Origin: Paludibacter sp963678465
GTDB lineage: Bacteria > Bacteroidota > Bacteroidia > Bacteroidales > Paludibacteraceae
Assembly (NCBI GenBank): GCA_963678465.1
Contig: OY782858.1
Coordinates: forward strand, 992,001-1,056,000
Reading direction: 5' to 3'
Length of the DNA stretch: 64,000 nt
Shown: in pieces, positions 59,025 through 64,000 of the stretch
Layout of the letters: each line of letters opens with the position of its first letter
How positions within the stretch are numbered: the first letter of the stretch is position 1
Position numbers and translations under genes: made by a program
The notes under the pieces: model-generated
Databases searched by the model: none
The model's input: only the letters and a program-made list of their open reading frames with translations
What the model was told of the DNA's origin: nothing

Positions 59025-59486
59025 TTTGTTAGATTTTAAAACCAGAAGTCTCCCGATAACAATCAGGATAAACTCCATGGTTATGATTTATAATGGACAA
59101 AATTGAAAAGAATGAAAGATATAAAAGCACAAGTTGGGAAAAGTTTTTTTGCTATTCGACCTGTGAACATAGTCTGTAAAGGGTTTTTCAATAGAAAATT
59201 TATCTTGACGATAAAACGAACTTGGGAAATACGACTCTGTCCTCTTTCTCCTTGGGAGAAAGAGGACAGAGATCGGTACTGAAAAATATGCAAATACATA
59301 GTAGAAACAACGAAAATTCCGATTTATCGGAAAAAGTTCACAATGTAATTATTGTTTTTAGCAATATTACTGGGTAGTAAATCTTAAAATACCGTTAGGT
59401 ATTTACCTATTGTGGCTTGAAATATTTGTCCCAAACTTGGGAAAAGCTTGGGAACAATTGAAATCTGTTTTAATTGAATTATTTCT
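59025..59486. other. Intergenic tract with large palindrome
   Basis: No gene. It has the palindrome below, a small TTCCGATTTATCGGAA hairpin (about 59318-59333) and an AATACC/GGTATT hairpin (about 59388-59404) that can end the reductase transcript on the minus strand. One minus-strand frame (59081-59299) is an artefact of the palindrome. Confidence 0.55.
59235..59271. repeat. 16-bp palindromic hairpin (CTCTTTCTCC type)
   Basis: CTCTGTCCTCTTTCTC (59235-59250) and GAGAAAGAGGACAGAG (59256-59271) are perfect arms around a 5-nt loop. The style (CTCTCC...GGAGAG) recalls the repeat in the flavin reductase gene, so both may be the same interspersed family. Confidence 0.7.
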
Positions 59487-60014
59487 TCAAACAATCTGAT
59501 ATTCAGCCTGTAAAATGCCATTTTCGAAAGATTGTTTTTTAGCCAGTACCCATTTGGATTCTCCCTTGTACTTGGGAAACAAGGGAATTCCGTCACCAAG
59601 CATGACAGGCAGATAATTTATAATCATTTTATCAATCAGTTTATACCTTAAAAGAGAAGCGGTTAAAATACCTCCACCCATCAACCAGATATTTTTGCCT
59701 TCAAGCTCTTTGAGCTTTCTGATTTCGTTTATAGCATTCTCTTTTATGAAGCGTACTTCGTTATGAAGTCCCAGCGATTTTTGAGAAACCACATATATTT
59801 CTTTATCCTTAAATGGCATATCGATATCTATACATGACAATTCGTAATAGGTATTTCTGCCCATGATGACCGTGTCAATTGAATTATAAAACATATTCTT
59901 TCCGTAATCTTCCCGTTCCGTATTTGAAATTGTAGTCAGCATATCAAATCCTCCATAAATTGGAGCCAAATAGCCATCCAACGAAACAGTCGTGTATAAT
60001 ATTAGTTCTCTCAT
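59487..60014 (-). CDS. RibD C-terminal/DHFR-like reductase
   Basis: A 175-residue protein of the RibD-C (bacterial bifunctional deaminase-reductase C-terminal) family, DHFR fold. TTVSLDGYLAPIYG, VIMGRNTYYEL, VVSQKSLG and WLMGGGILTASLLRYKLIDKMIINYLPVMLGDGIPLF are the family blocks. It binds NADPH; the substrate is unknown. Homologues are common passengers on Bacteroidota elements. It is preceded by the structured repeat at 60067-60185. Confidence 0.9.
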   Translation of the reverse strand: MRELILYTTVSLDGYLAPIYGGFDMLTTISNTEREDYGKNMFYNSIDTVIMGRNTYYELSCIDIDMPFKDKEIYVVSQKSLGLHNEVRFIKENAINEIRKLKELEGKNIWLMGGGILTASLLRYKLIDKMIINYLPVMLGDGIPLFPKYKGESKWVLAKKQSFENGILQAEYQIV

Positions 60015-60066
60015 GCTTGTAATGTTAGTGATTTGTATAAAAAAAACGTGGACTTATAACTGTTCT

Positions 60067-60185
60067 TCACGAGGTATCGGCAATACCCACAGACGAAACA
60101 GAAAAAGCCCACGCATACTTTAAGCATGCATGAACATTCTGCTTTTAGTCTCGTCTGTATTTTTGAAAACTGCCGATTTTCGTGA
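60067..60185. repeat. Large imperfect inverted repeat upstream of the reductase
   Basis: Over 119 bp the left half folds on the right half: TCACGA...ATCGGCA pairs with TGCCGAT...TCGTGA, ACAGACGA with TCGTCTGT, and a central GCAT/ATGC tip (GCATACTTTAAGCATGC). An extra ACGTTC/GAACGT hairpin follows at about 60189-60203. It fits a leader RNA on the minus strand or a small MITE-like insert. Confidence 0.6.
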
Positions 60186-60275
60186 GAGACGTTCAGCGAA
60201 CGTTATGTCAGAATCTTAGTTTTATTTCAATATTTATCCTTATATATTCTTTTTTTATAGTCTATTATTCCTTTT

Positions 60276-61130
60276 TTAATTATCATTATCTGCCTCATCC
60301 ATTCGTTCTATCAGTTTATCTTTTAATCGGTCAAGAAATTGAGTTCGACTCCCTTTTCGCTCCCTGATTTCTAAATAAATTCGGTAGATATCTCCAATAC
60401 TTATATTAAAAACATCCTCCAGGTAAGAAGTAATTGCTTTCAGTTTTATATTTCCATGGTTTATACACTTTGATGTATCCAATGCATAAATTAACTCCGC
60501 CAAATCCGTTTTACTTGCGGTCCAGGTCTCACGAGCTTTAAACTCTGTATCAAATTCATGTTCATTTAGAGCATCTTCTTTCAATCTTGTAAGTTGTGAT
60601 TTGATATACAACTCTAATAAATCATTTGCCATGATTTTGGCTATTTTATAGTCGTATACAGTGGAGAACCTGACATCACGCTCGAAATAAAAACAGGCAA
60701 TATTCATCGGAATGTCAGCATCCCGGTTTCTCAAAAAGTAAATCTTATCGAAATGAGTACCGCCCGTTCGATAGTAATGATACATCTCAATATTGCAATC
60801 AAAGTAATGTTTCAACAGATCCAATTCTGTCAATAAATAGGTCTCTATAATTGAACAGCTCCCTTTGGGACGATTTATTTCAATCTTGTAAACAGACATG
60901 TAATAGATGAGCTTACTTACTATTTTCGGCTTTATTTCTTTGAAAAACATTATTTCTTCCTCTTCCGTTTTAAAATCGTATTGTACAATGAAACTTTTTA
61001 ATTCCTCTAGTTTAGATTCAAGAAACATTAAGATTTGAACGGATTTAGTTATTTCATTTTTTTCATTTCGTTCAATCTCTTTAATTTGTTTTTCTATTTC
61101 GTCAAAGTATAGATTTGTGAATTTTTCCAT
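60276..61130 (-). CDS. rteC: RteC family regulator
   Basis: A 284-residue protein of the RteC family, the CTnDOT activator that turns on excision genes after tetracycline sensing by RteA/RteB. Characteristic blocks are FDEIEKQIKEIERNEKNEI near the start, YHYYRTGGTHFDKIYFLR, and the C-terminal winged-helix part TWTASKTDLAELIYALDTSKCINHGNIKLKAITSYLEDVFNI. Length and order are typical. RteA/RteB are not seen in the window. Confidence 0.92.
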   Translation of the reverse strand: MEKFTNLYFDEIEKQIKEIERNEKNEITKSVQILMFLESKLEELKSFIVQYDFKTEEEEIMFFKEIKPKIVSKLIYYMSVYKIEINRPKGSCSIIETYLLTELDLLKHYFDCNIEMYHYYRTGGTHFDKIYFLRNRDADIPMNIACFYFERDVRFSTVYDYKIAKIMANDLLELYIKSQLTRLKEDALNEHEFDTEFKARETWTASKTDLAELIYALDTSKCINHGNIKLKAITSYLEDVFNISIGDIYRIYLEIRERKGSRTQFLDRLKDKLIERMDEADNDN

Positions 61131-61447
61131 AAGACCAAATTTGATATAAAATTCCCATCATAATATTTGAGTTTAAAAGATACCGACTACCATCAGAAAC
61201 TAATCAATTCTATGTAAATTGATTAAAGAGAGGATATTTACGCAATTTTATACATTCTGTTTTAATTATAATTGCTTAATCAATTAAAATATCACCAATA
61301 GGATAGATTTTTTAAAGTCGTTTTCGCTGTCATTACTTATCTTCGACATTTCAAACCAACTAAGCAAAGAAGAAAGAATGCCTAAAATTAACCGACATTC
61401 TTTCTAAACTTAAAAACTAATAGTGAGTGATAGTGAACTTATTTATA
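61131..61447. other. Intergenic tract before rteC
   Basis: About 317 bp, AT-rich, no gene. GAAAGAATG (61372-61380) and CATTCTTTC (61396-61404) form a stem that may end the transcript of the small gene at 61448. Short AATTGATT/AATCAATT repeats occur at about 61200-61290. Confidence 0.5.
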
Positions 61448-61630
61448 TTAACCTAAATTAGATTTAAACGGATCATTATTAAAATAGTCTGGAATTTTCA
61501 GATATTCTTCATCTGGGCCTGCTGGAGGTAAAGATTCTAATGCCAACGAAATCTCATTATCTAATTCTACATAAACTATTTCAGGACGGTTGTATATCAG
61601 TCGTTCTGTGATTTTTTCTGTGCTCTTCAT
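61448..61630 (-). CDS. Small protein next to a secreted LamG protein
   Basis: A 60-residue protein (MKSTEKITERLIYNRPEIVYVELDNEISLALESLPPAGPDEEYLKIPDYFNNDPFKSNLG), 11 bp after the stop of the large secreted protein and likely in its operon. A predicted beta-strand (PEIVYVELDNEISLALES) is followed by a Pro/acidic tail. No family recognised. Confidence 0.55.
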   Translation of the reverse strand: MKSTEKITERLIYNRPEIVYVELDNEISLALESLPPAGPDEEYLKIPDYFNNDPFKSNLG

Positions 61631-61641
61631 ATATTTAGATT

Positions 61642-64000
61642 TTAATGGATTACTACTTTTATAGTTTTTCTATGACCATTTGTGGATAATTCAACAAAGT
61701 AAACTCCTGAAACATTAAGCTTGTCAATACACTGATTTGTGGATTTGAGTATGCCATCAAGCTGTTTCTGTCCCAATGTATTATAAACTCTATATATGCA
61801 TTTTTCAGGACCAACTATGGTTATCTGATTTTGTGTATTTACAAATACCCGGGCATCTATTTTATCTGGACTATTGGTTACTTCAGTAGTTGTACCCTTA
61901 ACTCTAAAAATCAAACTGAAACGATAAGCGGTATTTGTTATTCCTGATTTGAAGTTGTATGTTGTGCCATTGGTTAAGTCTTGTTCGGTTTTCAGATCAT
62001 TGTCTTTAAGTACAATTATGGTATTACTATCAAAATTATTGAGCTCAAAAGCTCTAATACTAAAGTCATCGGCTTGCAATGTGCTGAATCCAAGTGGAAT
62101 TTCTGTATCGTATTTTATTTCATTCATACCATTTATAACAAGTTTTTCTGAACCTATTTGTGTGAAAATTTCAGGGACAATAGAAGAATTGTTGCTCATT
62201 TTCGGAGAATCGTATCTATCATAACTATCGGAGGCAGCAGATGTGGAATACAGTACGGTTTCGTCAGTAGAGTTTCCATTTGAAACTTGCAAGCGAATCA
62301 TTTTTATATTGTTTTGTCTCGGTGACTTAAGTTTGTTTTCGGTGTTGTCAGGATAATCACGCATGGCATTAGTGACCGTAAAGTTGTTTGAAACCGGATT
62401 TTCAACTAACCGTACCCAGTACGCCTGCATAGGCGGAATATAGTTAGTGATTGCGGTGTTAGCATCTCCATTTACAATAATCGGAGTCTCGTTTTTGACA
62501 TTTACGGTTGCAAAAGTGTATCCCCCGCCAGCTTCAACTGTTTTTTTTGTGCGAAACCAGGCCGTAGGCAATACGTTAGGGTTTGCTGCGGCTACTTTCG
62601 ACCAATCCAAATAGGAAGGATACGGATTTCCGACTAAATTAAACCCTCTACTGCTTCCTGATTCTGTGCGAGTAAGCTGTACAGTAATATCGCCTGAGTT
62701 GGTGAGTTTATCGGCAAAAACAATTGTCCCCGAAGAACCTGGCTGTGAGGCAGAAGCTACCTGAATATACCCTTTACCCGGAGTAAGATTTCCGGAAGCC
62801 ACAGGGTCCCAGTTTTTTGTCACTTCATTGAATTCAACAACTGATGTCCCTTTGTCCAAAACAGTATAAGACGCAACACTTACCGGAGAGCTGACATACC
62901 AGTTGCGTCCGGCGTCAACGTATTGTTGCACGGTAGCTCTAATAGTTGGTGTGGAATAATTATCCAGCAAAGTTGCTGTTGCACCACTATTACTTTCAAG
63001 TGTCAACGAGCTGATATTCACATTGGCTGCTTCGTTTAGAATCAGATTTCCACCTGCTTTAACTGTCACACTATTGGCTGTCATATCATTATTAACAACA
63101 ACCGACTGACCGTTCTGAATTGTAATTGCTGTTGCAGAAGCGGATGATGGAACCACATCAGCACCTATCCAATTTACATTATCATACGACTTTTCCCAAT
63201 TAGATGGGTCATTCCACGCTCCGTTTCCACTGAATCTGTAATACCTGTCAATTGAAAAATTTTCGGTTGTTACCCAATTAGAATAAAATCCGTTATTTTG
63301 AGTTCTAACCTTTGTATAGTAAGAAAGTCCCACACCCAACTCAGCAATATCTCTCAGAGAAATTGAATTGGTGGCTATTGTATCTGTAAAAACATTCGTA
63401 TTGTCATCTACCTTAAATACAGCCACCTCCCAGGCTCCCGCACTCGTATTCCATTGAAGCAAACCATTAGAAAGTGTTACATTTCTAGGGTAATTTGACA
63501 AACTCTCTGTTGCATAATACGTGTTCCAGCTTGCTTCTGGATTACACCAGCCTTTGTTTGTTGTAGCAGTGGGATTTGCATCGTTAATGAAACCTCGTTC
63601 GTAGGTTAAAAACTTGTAGTTAATATATAAACCAGTTGCGTTTCCTTCTATGTGTTTATTATAATTATCTTTTATCTGCTGCGCCGAACGCGCTACCGAC
63701 CATATTCTAAAATCAGCTAATTTACCAAGAAACTTTGGACTACTCCAAAACGCTCCTCCCACATTTAATGCCCTTGCTGTAATTCCATCTGCTTTAAAAT
63801 TTCCATAATACCCACCCACTGCATTTGTCACACCTAAAAGTTCTCCATTTACATAAACATACCCTTTTTGATCTGCTTCTGATATTACAAAAGCAATGTG
63901 AGCCCATTTATCAGTATATTTATCAGCAGGAATATAAAAATACACACCTTGGGGAGTTGCTTGTCGGTCTTTGGCAAACAGCCTCATTTCCAACGCATTG
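61642..64000 (-). CDS. LamG-containing protein with type IX sorting signal (partial)
   Basis: The frame is open to the right edge; 785 residues are visible. The first ~120 form a LamG/concanavalin-like domain (DKWAHIAFVISEADQKGYVYVNGELLGV; ADFRIWSVARSAQQIKDNYN). Middle repeats (residues about 270-560) are beta-rich with NWEKSYDNVNW and GNPYPSYLDWSK phrases typical of large Bacteroidota surface proteins. The C-terminal ~70 residues (VYNTLGQKQLDGILKSTNQCIDKLNVSGVYFVELSTNG) are a Por secretion sorting domain. It is exported by the type IX system. Confidence 0.9.
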   Translation of the reverse strand, partial: NALEMRLFAKDRQATPQGVYFYIPADKYTDKWAHIAFVISEADQKGYVYVNGELLGVTNAVGGYYGNFKADGITARALNVGGAFWSSPKFLGKLADFRIWSVARSAQQIKDNYNKHIEGNATGLYINYKFLTYERGFINDANPTATTNKGWCNPEASWNTYYATESLSNYPRNVTLSNGLLQWNTSAGAWEVAVFKVDDNTNVFTDTIATNSISLRDIAELGVGLSYYTKVRTQNNGFYSNWVTTENFSIDRYYRFSGNGAWNDPSNWEKSYDNVNWIGADVVPSSASATAITIQNGQSVVVNNDMTANSVTVKAGGNLILNEAANVNISSLTLESNSGATATLLDNYSTPTIRATVQQYVDAGRNWYVSSPVSVASYTVLDKGTSVVEFNEVTKNWDPVASGNLTPGKGYIQVASASQPGSSGTIVFADKLTNSGDITVQLTRTESGSSRGFNLVGNPYPSYLDWSKVAAANPNVLPTAWFRTKKTVEAGGGYTFATVNVKNETPIIVNGDANTAITNYIPPMQAYWVRLVENPVSNNFTVTNAMRDYPDNTENKLKSPRQNNIKMIRLQVSNGNSTDETVLYSTSAASDSYDRYDSPKMSNNSSIVPEIFTQIGSEKLVINGMNEIKYDTEIPLGFSTLQADDFSIRAFELNNFDSNTIIVLKDNDLKTEQDLTNGTTYNFKSGITNTAYRFSLIFRVKGTTTEVTNSPDKIDARVFVNTQNQITIVGPEKCIYRVYNTLGQKQLDGILKSTNQCIDKLNVSGVYFVELSTNGHRKTIKVVIH

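Larger units (their letters stand above)
52682..61130. mobile_element. Remnant of CTnDOT-like integrative element(s)
   Basis: A broken recombinase, a second recombinase 3' fragment (56214-56351), a DnaC-like ATPase with replication and HTH genes, and rteC are all typical of Bacteroidota conjugative or mobilisable elements. No transfer (tra) or relaxase gene is seen here, so the element is decayed or only partly within reach. Its right boundary is not defined; 61130 marks the rteC start. Confidence 0.65.

Noticed and set aside
59081..59299. A 72-codon minus-strand frame upstream of the GH108 gene.
   Set aside because: It spans the 16-bp palindrome (RSLSSFSQGERGQSR) and has no other features.

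Overview
The window is chromosomal DNA from a Bacteroidota bacterium, most likely a Bacteroidales. This rests on a type IX secretion (Por) C-terminal sorting domain, an RteC-type conjugative-transposon regulator, promoters of the TTTG-N19-TAnnTTTG class, HU-like DNA-binding and DUF1801-type genes, and adjacent pyrB/pyrI genes. The species cannot be named from the sequence.

Region 1 (1-10.2 kb) is ordinary chromosome: the end of an acyl-carrier-protein gene, a DUF1801 protein, pyrB-pyrI (aspartate carbamoyltransferase), a flavin reductase, a KilA-N protein, a chloramphenicol-acetyltransferase-like enzyme, an HU-type protein behind a regular array of palindromes, glyA, a PhoH ATPase, purC and an MFS exporter. 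Short palindromic repeats are scattered here and run into the ends of several coding sequences.

Region 2 (10291-52431) is a complete-looking temperate siphovirus-type prophage in the 3' end of a tRNA-Ser(UGA) gene. It is bounded by a 17-bp core direct repeat, with paired 11-bp arm-type repeats near both ends. The integrase (+) lies at the left and an XRE repressor (+) at the right. Everything between is on the minus strand: early genes (51.7-41.3 kb: LuxR-type regulator, ASCH-like proteins, SEC-C peptide, DnaC-like loader, SANT+HNH nuclease, MazG-like protein, VirE-like ATPase), then head genes (protease-scaffold, capsid), packaging genes (terminase), portal-region genes, tail fibre, lysis cassette, tape measure and tail tip. 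Five late transcription units each begin with the same promoter-like element: GTCTTTTTT, 22 bp, then TTTG or GTTG, close to the start codon. This looks like a phage late regulon under its own activator. Two extra genes, a long AT-rich non-coding tract and a heavily structured leader interrupt the late region after the terminase.

Region 3 (52.4-61.1 kb) looks like the decayed remains of one or two CTnDOT-like integrative elements. It holds a tyrosine recombinase inactivated by one nonsense codon, a four-gene cargo (HxlR regulator, SDR, SnoaL-like and DUF1330 proteins), a second 3' fragment of a related recombinase, a DnaC-like/replication/HTH trio, a GH108 muramidase, a RibD/DHFR-like reductase and rteC.

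Region 4 (61.4-64 kb) carries a small protein and the C-terminal part of a large LamG-containing protein secreted by the type IX system, running off the window.
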